NCBI RefSeq assembly: GCF_000521215.1
Contig: NZ_KI928921.1
Span: 206,687-241,002, forward strand
DNA: 34,316 nt
Direction: 5' to 3'
From: Labrenzia sp. DG1229
Lineage (GTDB): Bacteria; Pseudomonadota; Alphaproteobacteria; Rhizobiales; Stappiaceae
Part shown: positions 23,949 through 32,584 of the stretch, piece after piece
Layout: each line of letters begins with the position of its first letter
Numbering within the stretch: position 1 is the first letter of the stretch
Translations under genes and position numbers: made by a program
Notes under the pieces: generated by a model
Database searches by the model: none
What the model was told of the DNA's origin: nothing
Seen by the model: only the letters and a program-made list of their open reading frames with translations

Positions 23949-24382
23949 GCGCTGAAGCTGCTACGATCGCCGTCGGCAAATCGGACCGCGAGGTTCGTTC
24001 CAAGATGCCTCGGACCGGGAATACAGCTGATTCACAATCGCCTGACCCGTTGTTCGGTGTGACAGTCGGAGCTGCTGGTCCGGCCAGGAGAGCGAATATA
24101 CTCCAAGGCTTCCCGGGCGATCGGCAAAGGCAGGAACCAAGAAGCGGGTTACTTGTCTTGCTGACCGCAAGTCAGCACGAAGTTGATTTCCGAGTCCGGG
24201 ATGCTTGAGCCGAACCCGGCATTGCCTTCGTGCCGCTATTACGTGAGTCAGCCAACAAAACCCATTGATCTGCGCGCAGACCGGCAGTCATTCGCAACCG
24301 CTGATCCAAATCCTCGACATTGGCTCATAGCGAACCGACAGAGCACTGGCTTCGAGGCGACCCGGATCCAGCCGAGAAATTC
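23949..24382. other. 434-base intergenic region between convergent genes
   Basis: No gene on either strand carries recognisable features. A perfect small hairpin, TGCTGAC/GTCAGCA with loop CGCAA, sits at 24159-24177 but has no T-run. I saw no tRNA or repeat. Confidence 0.4.
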
Positions 24383-25213
24383 TCAGTACGAACAATCGAT
24401 CAATTCGATTCCACTCGGCAGTTTCGTGTTTTCATCACCGCAAGCACCAAGAATACGGCTCGGATCCAGATTGTAGGCGCCGGTCAGGTCGGCTCCGACA
24501 AGGCGTGTCCGCCGCAGCAAGGCACCGTCGAAATTAACATTCGTCAGATTGGCGTTTGAAAGATCCGCACTCACCAGCCGGACACCGGTGAAATCCGCAC
24601 CGGAGAAATCCGCGCCGTCCGCCTTGATCCGGTCCAGCTTGCCTTGACGGATGCGGGCGTTCTTGAAGTTCGCACCGGACAGGTCGACACGCTCAAGATT
24701 GACCCCGTCCATCTTTGCGCCCTCAAAGGACGCGCCTGTCGCAACGGATCTGATAAAACCAGCGCCGCGAAGATCTGCTCCATCAAAATTGGCATTGTTG
24801 GCGATGCTGGCATTCAGGTCCGCATCCCTGAGATCGACGTCTTCAAGAATCGCATTGGTAAAATTGGCTTTTTCCAGGTCGGCGGAACGCATGTTCGAAC
24901 CCGTAAAATTGCTTCCCGAGAAATCCGCGCGCTCCGCCTCCGTGCGGCGCAAGTCTGAATTTTGGAAGTCGCCACCGGGAAGAACAGCTTCCTTCAAGTC
25001 GGTTTCACGAAGGTTGGCACGGTTGAAGTTCACGTTCTCCACGGTCAGGAACCTCAGTTCTGTCAACCGCAGATCGCAGCGGGGACAGCCACCGTTCTTC
25101 TTGATGTCGGCCATTTTTTCTTCATCGCTGCCGGCAAGCGCTCCGGTTGACAAGGAACACAATGCGAAGACACCAAAACAGCCTGCGAGAAAATGCGTAA
25201 ACCTGTCGCTCAT
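24383..25213 (-). CDS. Exported pentapeptide-repeat protein
   Basis: A 276-residue protein. Residues 1-27 form a signal peptide (THFLAGCFGVFALCSLSTGA). A short segment carries CPRC (about 43-46). From ~50 to ~245 there are tandem A(D/N)LXX pentapeptides, e.g. NFNRANLRETDLKEA, ADFSGSNFTGSNMRSADL and VDLSGANFKNARI. It ends with a Cys pair region (LGACGDENTKLP and LIDCSY). The repeats would wind a right-handed quadrilateral beta helix of roughly ten turns. Cytosolic members can mimic DNA and protect gyrase; this one is exported, so that role is unlikely. The function of periplasmic members is unclear. ATG start at 25213. Confidence 0.9.
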   Translation of the reverse strand: MSDRFTHFLAGCFGVFALCSLSTGALAGSDEEKMADIKKNGGCPRCDLRLTELRFLTVENVNFNRANLRETDLKEAVLPGGDFQNSDLRRTEAERADFSGSNFTGSNMRSADLEKANFTNAILEDVDLRDADLNASIANNANFDGADLRGAGFIRSVATGASFEGAKMDGVNLERVDLSGANFKNARIRQGKLDRIKADGADFSGADFTGVRLVSADLSNANLTNVNFDGALLRRTRLVGADLTGAYNLDPSRILGACGDENTKLPSGIELIDCSY

Positions 25214-25635
25214 GCCAAAACCTTTTTTCAGACTTCTCTAGAGATAGGTATCCAATACCAGCAGTTTAAGGACAGTTTCTGTCCAGAAAACGTATATTGT
25301 CGAAAATGAGAAAAATGTCCTGAAAAACAAGTCCTGCCGGCAAGGCCCCTATGGGTGGAAGAAGCGGGCGGGGTCGCAATTGCCCACCTCTTCCATCCAC
25401 ATAAGGCGCTGACGACGCACTACCTTACAATCAGCGTGCCAATTCCATCGCAAAAGGCTTGCCAATTGGTTTTTGCGGATAATTTTCCAGATCTAGTCAC
25501 ATTCTTGGCCGTCACCACAAGATGCTGATCTTGTTTAGAAAGTCTTCATCTTTCTTGCATTGCAAATTGCAAAGCCACTTGCAAACGTGGCTAAGAGAAG
25601 GTTAACGCGCAGGCTCTGAACCGCGAACAAGGTCC
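25214..25635. other. 422-base intergenic region with a long imperfect hairpin
   Basis: No gene found. A 16-bp imperfect stem pairs 25354-25369 (GGTGGAAGAAGCGGGC) with 25382-25397 (GCCCACCTCTTCCATC), 13 of 16 positions paired by Watson-Crick rules, around a 12-base loop. It could be a terminator remnant or a small structured RNA. No promoter consensus next to it was convincing. Confidence 0.4.
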
Positions 25636-26658
25636 TCAGGCAAACTCGTCTCTGAGGTCGACCGATGACCGCTCTCCAATGTCGTCGTAGTGGTTGTCCA
25701 GCCATTCTTTTGCGGTCTGACGGCCAAGATCGCGCAACTCGATCAGGAACGCCCATTCCGCATTGAGCTTGGAGGACGCCTGGAGCGGCTTCAGTTCCCG
25801 AGCGAAGATCCGGTGCATGTGCACCTTCATGTATTCCTCGGACGAAAGTTTGCCTTCCTCGATCAAGCGGGTCACGAAATCGATGGCCCTGAGCTCTCTC
25901 AGCAGCGTGGAGTTGAAGGTGATCTCGTTCAGCCTGTTGACGATCTCGCGGGCAGTTCGCGGTACCTGGCGCCGTTCCAGAGGATTGATCTGTACGAGCA
26001 CGACGTCCGGCGTCGCGGTTTCATAAAAGAGCGGATAAAGCGGCGGGTTGCCCATGTAACCGCCGTCCCAATAGGGCTCGCCATCGATTTCCACCGCCTG
26101 GTAAAGCTGCGGCAGGCAGGCAGACGCCATCACCGCGTCAAGGGTGACTTCCTTTTCGCTGAACACCCGGATCTTGCCGGAAAAGACATTGGTCGCGGCA
26201 ATGAACAGCCGCACGCCGGAACAGCAGTGCACCTTGTCGAAATCAACCATTTTTTCGACAACATCCCTGAGCGGGTTGACGTTGAGAGGATTGAATTCAT
26301 AAGGCGATGCGAACCGCGAGACGACATCGAAAAAAAGATAACTCGGCGAATGATCAAGGCTCCAGTTGCCGAGCAGAACGTCGAGGGGTGTTCTCTGGAT
26401 CGGGCTGAACCGCGCTTCGTTGCTGACCTCGCGCCAGAATGCTTCCAGACTGGCGCGCGCGCCTTCCTCGCCGCCTGCTTCCATGCCGCTCGCAAGAACC
26501 ACGGCATTCAGGGCACCGGCCGACGTCCCCGTGATCGCATCGATGGAAAGGCGGCTGTCTTGCAGAAACCAGTCCAGAACACCCCATGTGAAGGCACCAT
26601 GCGCACCACCACCCTGCAACGCCAGATTTATCTTCTTGGGTCTGGCCACAGCACACAC
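25636..26658 (-). CDS. Patatin-like phospholipase/esterase
   Basis: A 340-residue alpha/beta hydrolase with the Ser-Asp dyad of patatins. The oxyanion loop GGGAHG is at 16-21, the nucleophile elbow GTSAG has Ser46, and the catalytic Asp is in WDGGY (Asp198). There is no signal peptide, so it acts in the cytoplasm or at the inner membrane. The start is GTG 26658; GTG 26649 is an alternative. It lies 33 bases downstream of bdhA on the same strand, so the two are almost surely co-transcribed. That suggests a role in release or turnover of 3-hydroxybutyrate esters, for instance from polyhydroxybutyrate, but the substrate is inferred. Confidence 0.92.
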   Translation of the reverse strand: MCAVARPKKINLALQGGGAHGAFTWGVLDWFLQDSRLSIDAITGTSAGALNAVVLASGMEAGGEEGARASLEAFWREVSNEARFSPIQRTPLDVLLGNWSLDHSPSYLFFDVVSRFASPYEFNPLNVNPLRDVVEKMVDFDKVHCCSGVRLFIAATNVFSGKIRVFSEKEVTLDAVMASACLPQLYQAVEIDGEPYWDGGYMGNPPLYPLFYETATPDVVLVQINPLERRQVPRTAREIVNRLNEITFNSTLLRELRAIDFVTRLIEEGKLSSEEYMKVHMHRIFARELKPLQASSKLNAEWAFLIELRDLGRQTAKEWLDNHYDDIGERSSVDLRDEFA

Positions 26659-26691
26659 CTTTCCTTTTCTACGGCAAGAATTCGCGTTCGG

Positions 26692-27474
26692 TTATTGCGC
26701 GGTCCAGCCGCCGTCGATCGGCAGAACGGAGCCGGTGATGGCAGAGGCCGTATCGCTGCACAGGAAAACCGCATAACCGGCAACCTGATCGACCGTCACG
26801 AATTCCTTGGTCGGCTGCGCCTTGAGCATGACTTCCTTCTTGACCTGCTCCTCTGTCATGTTGCGCGCTTTCATCGTGTCGGGAATCTGCGCTTCCACCA
26901 GCGGCGTCCAGACATAACCCGGGCAGATCGCATTCACGGTTACACCCTGTTCGGCTACTTCGAGCGCAACGGTCTTGGTAAGACCCGCAATTCCGTGCTT
27001 TGCGGCGACATAGGCGGATTTGAAGGGCGAGGCGACAAGCGCATGGGCGGACGCCGTATTGATAATTCGCCCCCAGCCACGCTGTTTCATTCCGGGCAGG
27101 GTGGCCCGGATGGCATGAAAGGCGGAGGACAGGTTGATCGCAATGATCGCATCCCATTTTTCAACCGGGAACTCATCCACCGGAGACACAAACTGGATAC
27201 CGGCATTGTTCACCAGGATATCAACAGATCCGAACTCCTTTTCGGCATCCGCAATCATGCCGGCAATCTCATCGCCATTCAGCATGTTCGCCGGCGAATA
27301 GCTGCAACGCACGCCAAAATCCGCCTCGATCGCTGCGCGGGTCTTTTCAATCTCGCCGGCATCGCCAAGACCATTGATGACAATGTTTGCACCTTGCTCT
27401 GCAAATGCACGGGCACAACCTAGTCCGATCCCGGACGTGGATCCGGTAATGACGGCAGTTTTGTTGGCAAGCAT
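26692..27474 (-). CDS. bdhA: 3-hydroxybutyrate dehydrogenase
   Basis: A 260-residue classical SDR that oxidises D-3-hydroxybutyrate to acetoacetate with NAD+. The cofactor motif TGSTSGIG is at residues 10-17 and NNAG at 89-92. The catalytic Ser142, Tyr155 and Lys159 sit in TASAHALVASPFKSAYVAAK. The ALVASPFKSAYVAAKHG and VWTPLVEAQIPD segments are specific to 3HB dehydrogenases rather than generic SDRs. The start at ATG 27474 follows GGGAGA with six-base spacing. It is the first gene of a pair with the patatin-like hydrolase. Together they fit polyhydroxybutyrate or ketone-body catabolism. Confidence 0.94.
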   Translation of the reverse strand: MLANKTAVITGSTSGIGLGCARAFAEQGANIVINGLGDAGEIEKTRAAIEADFGVRCSYSPANMLNGDEIAGMIADAEKEFGSVDILVNNAGIQFVSPVDEFPVEKWDAIIAINLSSAFHAIRATLPGMKQRGWGRIINTASAHALVASPFKSAYVAAKHGIAGLTKTVALEVAEQGVTVNAICPGYVWTPLVEAQIPDTMKARNMTEEQVKKEVMLKAQPTKEFVTVDQVAGYAVFLCSDTASAITGSVLPIDGGWTAQ

Positions 27475-27598
27475 TCGGGATCTCCCAGGAAGTGAATTTG
27501 TCTGGTGCAACACTTCAACAGATTTCGCCGCACCGCAACATCACATTGAGGAAAAGTGATTGCCTCGTCATGTCAAAGGGCGGGTGCGCCTCGTTTTC

Positions 27599-28486
27599 CT
27601 AGTCCCGCTTCATCCGTTTGGCACCGGCGAGCGCCTTGGTTGCACGCGCGCGCGCCATCTGTCTTTGCGCATCCACTTGCTGGAAGTCCTCCTTCCTCAG
27701 TCCAAGTTCATTCGCAAACCGCTCGCGGATCAACCCGTAGAAGGTTGCCTGCAGACTGGCGAAAACCCAGACGAAGATCAGCATCGTCCCCATGGGAAAG
27801 ATGGCAGATCGGGTCTGCAGCCAAAGATGACTTGCCGGCAACAACCCGTCACTCATGCTCAGGAGAAATCCCCAGACGAAGATCAGCAGAGCCGCCAGGA
27901 GACTCATGACGAGTGCCGAAAAGGCCATCGCCCAACCGAAGCCGGACGTTGCCCGCCAGCTCTCCCGGAGCGTCAGGGGATCATCGACAGCTGCCGCGGG
28001 AAGAACCACGGACAGTTTCTGAACCACCATCAGTGCAATGAATGGTGCCAGAAACATCAAAAGAAGACCAAACCCCGCTGTCAGGGCGGCAATTATCGAA
28101 GAAATGATCATCAGAGGAACAAGTGACAGAAACCCGATCAGCCCCAGAACGATCTGGTAGTACATGACACGAAGCGTTCGTTTCCCGAATGTGACCGGAA
28201 AGTCGCGGGCGCCAATCAGAATGCGCCGGACATAGGCAATTGCGATCGAGAAGCCGACGAGAAGATTTGCAATGGCAGCTAACGCGCGCAGCGCGCCTTC
28301 ATCGGCCTTTGCCACCGGCTCCGTCATGTAGGACATCGTCGAGAACCCGCTTTCCGGCATCAGCGAAGACCCTATCGCAAAATTGAGCGCCAGCAGGAGC
28401 AGGATATAGGCCCAACCTGTCTTGAACAGCGTCCCGATATTGTGCTGCGCCAGGGAGACTGAACGTTCCAGGACGGTGATGAACAT
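27599..28486 (-). CDS. Polytopic membrane protein, paralogue A
   Basis: A 295-residue inner-membrane protein with about six hydrophobic segments (~22-40, 66-84, 108-130, 133-155, 183-208, 230-250). A conserved-looking loop reads LPAAAVDDPLTLRESWRATS with GFGWAM after it. The C-terminus is a basic tail (QRQMARARATKALAGAKRMK). I do not recognise a named family with confidence. The same loop pattern (hydrophobic, LP, xPL, RxxW/F, GxGW) occurs in the next gene upstream, so the two appear to be diverged paralogues. GC is typical of the window, unlike its neighbour. Start ATG 28486 has no strong Shine-Dalgarno. Confidence 0.75.
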   Translation of the reverse strand: MFITVLERSVSLAQHNIGTLFKTGWAYILLLLALNFAIGSSLMPESGFSTMSYMTEPVAKADEGALRALAAIANLLVGFSIAIAYVRRILIGARDFPVTFGKRTLRVMYYQIVLGLIGFLSLVPLMIISSIIAALTAGFGLLLMFLAPFIALMVVQKLSVVLPAAAVDDPLTLRESWRATSGFGWAMAFSALVMSLLAALLIFVWGFLLSMSDGLLPASHLWLQTRSAIFPMGTMLIFVWVFASLQATFYGLIRERFANELGLRKEDFQQVDAQRQMARARATKALAGAKRMKRD

Positions 28487-28602
28487 GGGCTACCCCGGTA
28501 ATCGGTGATTTTGTACCTTGTTATCTAAACATTGGAAAAGATTAATTGAAGAGCGAAAACCAGCAGCGCCGATTTCGTTCTGGAAGGTTGATATCCAGAG
28601 AG

Positions 28603-29400
28603 CTAATCCCAGATTTCTTCAATGGATCTTGACGCCGAGGTTTCATATGCCTTTGAAATCACTGCGAAGACAAAGAGAACAACAATTGACGTTGTGACTG
28701 AATCAGCCAAAAGGAACACCATTCCTCGCACAAAATCAGCTTCAAGCCAGTACCTTATACGGAAATATGCAGGAACAACGCCAAAAAGAAGAGATATCGG
28801 TATCCAAACAATGCAAATCGCCTTGGTCATGGGCCATCCCCAGCCGCGCGCTTGTTTGAACGCTCGAACGTAACCTAATGGATTGGTTTCGAATGTCGAC
28901 GGTAGAGCAAATGCAACTCTCAAAAGGATCGGCGCCATGATTAGGAATGCGATCAGTCGAACGACCGGCAAGTAAAAATCTTTCACTCTCAGATGTAACT
29001 CGAAAGGAATTTCGTCAGAGACGAACGTTTCCAAATAGGATATTGGTAAAATAAACAAAAAAAAACCAAAGACAAAGCAAAAAAACATCAAAATAATAAC
29101 GGCAACAAACCTAATAATATAATTTGTGATATAGAAATAACTAAATAAAAATTGAAAATTCTTCTGCTTCAAAAATAGAAAATATGATGAAATCAGAAAA
29201 GAAAAAATCAATAACAGAAGAGAAATAATTGGTACTGCAATATTCGTAATATACAGATATTCACCTGGAATATAATCATACAACAAAAAAGTTGATCCAG
29301 AAACAAGTCTAGCTAATGTTAAAACAGTAACAAGAAACATACTATAATATTTATTTGATATAACAACATCAACACTGTCAAAAAATAGATTATTTTTCAT
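28603..29400 (-). CDS. AT-rich polytopic membrane protein, diverged paralogue B
   Basis: A 265-residue membrane protein with about six hydrophobic segments. The C-terminal half contains ALPSTFETNPLGYVRAFKQA followed by GWGWPM, matching the loop of the neighbouring protein at 27599-28486 in spacing and key residues. The N-terminal half is exceptionally rich in Phe, Ile and Tyr, and its DNA is extremely AT-rich: 29041-29100 has 12 G/C in 60 bases. An A9 run (29057-29065) lies inside the frame. The frame is nevertheless open over 265 codons with an ATG start at 29400, so it is probably a real gene of foreign or drifting composition. No function is assigned. Confidence 0.72.
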   Translation of the reverse strand: MKNNLFFDSVDVVISNKYYSMFLVTVLTLARLVSGSTFLLYDYIPGEYLYITNIAVPIISLLLLIFSFLISSYFLFLKQKNFQFLFSYFYITNYIIRFVAVIILMFFCFVFGFFLFILPISYLETFVSDEIPFELHLRVKDFYLPVVRLIAFLIMAPILLRVAFALPSTFETNPLGYVRAFKQARGWGWPMTKAICIVWIPISLLFGVVPAYFRIRYWLEADFVRGMVFLLADSVTTSIVVLFVFAVISKAYETSASRSIEEIWD

Positions 29401-29628
29401 TTTTCAATGTAATCGCCCATCACATTTCTGCACATGGAATTGTTTCTCGTAAATACCTGAAAAATACAACAAAAAAACCCAGATGGCGTGCAATGCTGGA
29501 CTTGGCCAAACAGCGATCACCCGATGGTCTGCTGACCTTTTTCGCCGCAGACCCCAATCCAGCGCTGGAAAGTTCGACCATTTTCCCTCATATGGTGGAC
29601 ACATGCGTAAAACCGGTTGGCTCCAGTC

Positions 29629-30888
29629 ATGATTGATGATTTCGCAAAACCCCTCTCACGTCGCAGATCCGTCGGCGTCATGGTCGGCAACGTCCAGGTC
29701 GGTGGCGATGCGCCAATTGTCGTTCAGTCGATGACCAACACGGACACGGCAGATACGGATTCGACTGTTGCCCAGGTCGCCGCGCTGGCGCGTGCCGGAT
29801 CGGAAATCGTTCGCATCACCGTTGACCGTCCGGAGGCGGCCGAGCAGGTTCCGCGCATCAAGGAGCGCCTGGAACGTATCGGCGTTTTCGTGCCGCTGGT
29901 CGGCGATTTTCACTATATCGGTCACAAGCTTCTCACCGACTATCCGGATTGTGCCGCCGCGCTCGACAAGTACCGCATCAATCCGGGAAATGTCGGCTTC
30001 AAGGCGAAGCGCGATACACAGTTCTCCCAGATCATCGACCTCGCCCTCAAACACGACAAGGCGGTGCGTATCGGCGTCAACTGGGGCTCGCTCGACCAGG
30101 AACTGCTGACGCGATTGATGGACGAAAACGCGGAAAGTGCAGCACCGGTATCTGCAGCTGCCGTCATGCGCGAGGCCATCATCCAGTCAGGCCTGCTGTC
30201 GGCCGAACGTGCCGAAGCACTCGGCATGGGCCGGGACAAAATCATTCTTTCCGCCAAGGTCAGCCAGGTTCAGGATCTGATTGCCGTTTATGCCGATCTT
30301 GGGCGGCGCTGCGACTACGCCCTGCATCTCGGTCTGACGGAAGCAGGCATGGGCACGAAGGGTATCGTCTCCTCGGCTGCCTCAATGGGCATCTTGCTGC
30401 AGCAGGGGATCGGCGACACAATCCGGGTCTCGCTCACGCCGGAGCCGGGCGGCGACCGAACCCGCGAGGTTCAGGTAGCCCAGGAACTGTTGCAGGTTAT
30501 GGGTTTCAGGGCCTTTGTTCCGGTGGTTGCGGCCTGTCCGGGCTGTGGTCGAACCACTTCGACCGTCTTCCAGGAACTGGCCAGCGACATTCAGGATCAT
30601 ATCCGCGACTCCATGCCGGCCTGGCGCGAGCAATATCCGGGTGTTGAAGGCCTCACTGTCGCGGTCATGGGCTGCATCGTGAACGGCCCGGGCGAATCCA
30701 AACATGCCGATATCGGGATTTCTCTCCCTGGCACGGGTGAAACTCCGTCCGCACCGGTCTTCATCGACGGGGAAAAGGCAACCACCCTGCGCGGGCCCGG
30801 TATTGCCGACGACTTCAAGCTGATGGTTCTGAATTACATTGAAAAACGGTATGGCGCCGGAGCCAATTCCTCTTCCGACGCGGCCTAG
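29629..30888 (+). CDS. ispG: 4-hydroxy-3-methylbut-2-enyl diphosphate synthase (IspG/GcpE)
   Basis: A 419-residue iron-sulphur enzyme of the MEP isoprenoid pathway that reductively converts MEcPP to HMBPP. The TIM-barrel part starts with [20 protein letters not shown]. The [4Fe-4S] ligands are Cys303 and Cys306 in CPGCGRTTS and Cys349 in [11 protein letters not shown], the latter also supplying the conserved Glu ligand. [16 protein letters not shown] is another signature. I place the start at ATG 29629; a TTG at 29617 would add four residues. Downstream lie a pyridoxal kinase and a DUF429 gene on the same strand with close spacing, but no other MEP genes. Confidence 0.97.
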   Translation: MIDDFAKPLSRRRSVGVMVGNVQVGGDAPIVVQSMTNTDTADTDSTVAQVAALARAGSEIVRITVDRPEAAEQVPRIKERLERIGVFVPLVGDFHYIGHKLLTDYPDCAAALDKYRINPGNVGFKAKRDTQFSQIIDLALKHDKAVRIGVNWGSLDQELLTRLMDENAESAAPVSAAAVMREAIIQSGLLSAERAEALGMGRDKIILSAKVSQVQDLIAVYADLGRRCDYALHLGLTEAGMGTKGIVSSAASMGILLQQGIGDTIRVSLTPEPGGDRTREVQVAQELLQVMGFRAFVPVVAACPGCGRTTSTVFQELASDIQDHIRDSMPAWREQYPGVEGLTVAVMGCIVNGPGESKHADIGISLPGTGETPSAPVFIDGEKATTLRGPGIADDFKLMVLNYIEKRYGAGANSSSDAA

Positions 30889-30909
30889 TCGCTATCAGGG
30901 ATCAACCGA

Positions 30910-31812
30910 ATGATGCAGCAGCCGGGAGTAGCCGAGCCACTGAGAAAGCCGCTTCTGGTGATCACTTCTCAAGTTGTCAGGGGTGGAATCAGCGGCCGTG
31001 GCCTGACCTTTTCGCTGGAACGGATCGGACATGACGTCTGGTTTCTGCCGACAATCGTCCTGCCATGGCACCCGGGGCACGGAAAAGGCACCCGTATAGT
31101 TGCGTCGACAAACGACTTTTCCGCGATCATCAGTGATCTGGCGACGTCGCCGAAACTCGGCGAGGTCGGCGGCATTCTCACCGGCTATCTTGGCGACGCG
31201 GACCAGGCTGCAGCCATCGCCACACTGGTGAAAGCCGTCAAGGCGGCGAACCCGGATGCGCCCTACCTGTGCGATCCGGTCATCGGAGACCACCACAGTG
31301 CCTCCGGCGGCGGTCTCTACGTTCCAAAGACAACCGCACAATCGATCCGCGACGACCTTGTTCCACTAGCTGATATCGTCACGCCGAACGCCTTCGAGCT
31401 TGGCTGGCTGACCAGACGGGACATCGAAACAGAGCTACAGGCCCTGTCCGCCGCCCGTTCGCTCGGCAACGAACGTGTTCTGATCACGTCGTCCCCGGCC
31501 ATGCGCCGCAACGCCATCGCCAATCTGCTTGCCGGTCCGCGCGGTGCCGTCGCGGCTGAACACGCGGCTATTGAAAGCCCTCCCCATGGAACAGGCGACC
31601 TGATCGCAGGTCTCTTCCTGGCCAATCATCTCGCCGGCCTCAATGACGAGGAAGCCCTGAAGCGCGCTTCCGCCTCGGTCTTCGAACTCGTCGCAAGAAG
31701 CGTCAAGAAAGGGGCGGACGAATTGATGTTCGCCCAGGAACAGCAGTCAGTCGTTCGGGCTATGGCGCTGGTGACGTCGCGGCGCGTGATCGAAACAAAA
31801 GCCCGTGCCTGA
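30910..31812 (+). CDS. pdxY: Pyridoxal kinase (PdxY-type, ribokinase fold)
   Basis: A 300-residue kinase that phosphorylates pyridoxal to PLP in the vitamin B6 salvage route. Motifs are ITSQVVRGGISGRGLTFSLE at the N-terminus, PTIVLPWHPGHG, GILTGYLGDADQ, YLCDPVIGDHHSASGGGLYV (the DPVxGD metal/ATP site) and PPHGTGDLIAGLFLA (anion hole GTGD with the catalytic Asp). All are typical of PdxY rather than PdxK or ribokinase. The start is ATG 30910, 21 bases after the ispG stop, though the Shine-Dalgarno is weak. Its stop overlaps the next gene's GTG start by eight bases. Confidence 0.92.
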   Translation: MMQQPGVAEPLRKPLLVITSQVVRGGISGRGLTFSLERIGHDVWFLPTIVLPWHPGHGKGTRIVASTNDFSAIISDLATSPKLGEVGGILTGYLGDADQAAAIATLVKAVKAANPDAPYLCDPVIGDHHSASGGGLYVPKTTAQSIRDDLVPLADIVTPNAFELGWLTRRDIETELQALSAARSLGNERVLITSSPAMRRNAIANLLAGPRGAVAAEHAAIESPPHGTGDLIAGLFLANHLAGLNDEEALKRASASVFELVARSVKKGADELMFAQEQQSVVRAMALVTSRRVIETKARA

Positions 31813-32542
31813 AGATAACGATCTCTGGCTTGCCGGTGTCGATGGTTGCAAGGGTGGCTGGGCGGCTGTCATCCGAAGTCCGGCTGATCCGGAAACGGTG
31901 CGGCTGGAGATTTTCACGACATTCGAAACCCTCCTGAATTCCAGCCCATTGCTCGGCATTATCGCCGTTGACATGCCGATCGGCTTGCCTGACTTCATTT
32001 CGCCAGGTGGACGTGGACCGGAAAAGGCGGCACGCATGCATCTTGGTCACCGCCAGTCATCCGTCTTCGCCGTTCCGTCCCGTGCTGCCGTCTACGAGAC
32101 TGATTTCAGGGACGCCTGTTCGGCAGCATTCAGGACGTCCGAACCACCCAGGAAAGTCTCCAAACAGTGCTTCTTTCTGTTCCCCAAGATCCGGGAGATT
32201 GACACCCTGATGACGCCGGAGCTGGAAAAACGGGTCTACGAGGTCCACCCGGAACTCGCCTTCTGGCGGCTGAACGCCGAGCGGGAAATGAGCCTGCCGA
32301 AAAAGGTCAAGAGCCGCGCCAATCCAGGGGGCCTCGACCAGCGACGGGATCTTCTCGTGTGCAAGGGTCTGCCGAAGGAGTTCCTCGACCAGCCGCCCCC
32401 GAGAGGCTGCGGCCGCGACGATCTGCTGGATGCCGCCGCCAACTGCCTGATCGCGGAACGCATTCACCTTGGTCTGGCGACTCCGTTTCCCGAAAGCCCG
32501 AGAAGGGACGACCGCGGTCTGAGAATGGCGATCTGGGCTTAG
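31805..32542 (+). CDS. DUF429 domain-containing protein
   Basis: A 245-residue protein of the DUF429 family, which is predicted to have an RNase H-like fold. The acidic positions are visible as LAGVDGCKGGW (N-terminal Asp), GIIAVDMPIGLPD (second Asp), YEVHPELAFWRLN (Glu) and GRDDLLDAAANCLIA (Asp pair near the C-terminus), consistent with a metal-dependent nuclease or nucleotide-binding site. The start is GTG 31805, overlapping the pyridoxal kinase stop by eight bases, which suggests translational coupling. No biochemical role is established for the family, so none is assigned. Confidence 0.88.
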   Translation: MPEDNDLWLAGVDGCKGGWAAVIRSPADPETVRLEIFTTFETLLNSSPLLGIIAVDMPIGLPDFISPGGRGPEKAARMHLGHRQSSVFAVPSRAAVYETDFRDACSAAFRTSEPPRKVSKQCFFLFPKIREIDTLMTPELEKRVYEVHPELAFWRLNAEREMSLPKKVKSRANPGGLDQRRDLLVCKGLPKEFLDQPPPRGCGRDDLLDAAANCLIAERIHLGLATPFPESPRRDDRGLRMAIWA

Positions 32543-32584
32543 TGCTAACTTTTCGAACGCTGGCTCCAGTCTGGCGCTTAGCAC

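Noticed and set aside
24159..24177. TGCTGAC/GTCAGCA hairpin as a terminator of the pentapeptide or MipA gene
   Set aside because: It lies over 200 bases from either stop and lacks a T-run on both strands.
24383..25213. Tandem DNA repeats or CRISPR-like array
   Set aside because: The regular spacing comes from pentapeptide coding repeats. They vary in sequence and have no spacers.
25690..27423. A 577-codon plus-strand open frame
   Set aside because: It is antisense to both the patatin and bdhA genes, whose motifs are unmistakable. The translation is rich in His/Arg and has no domain.
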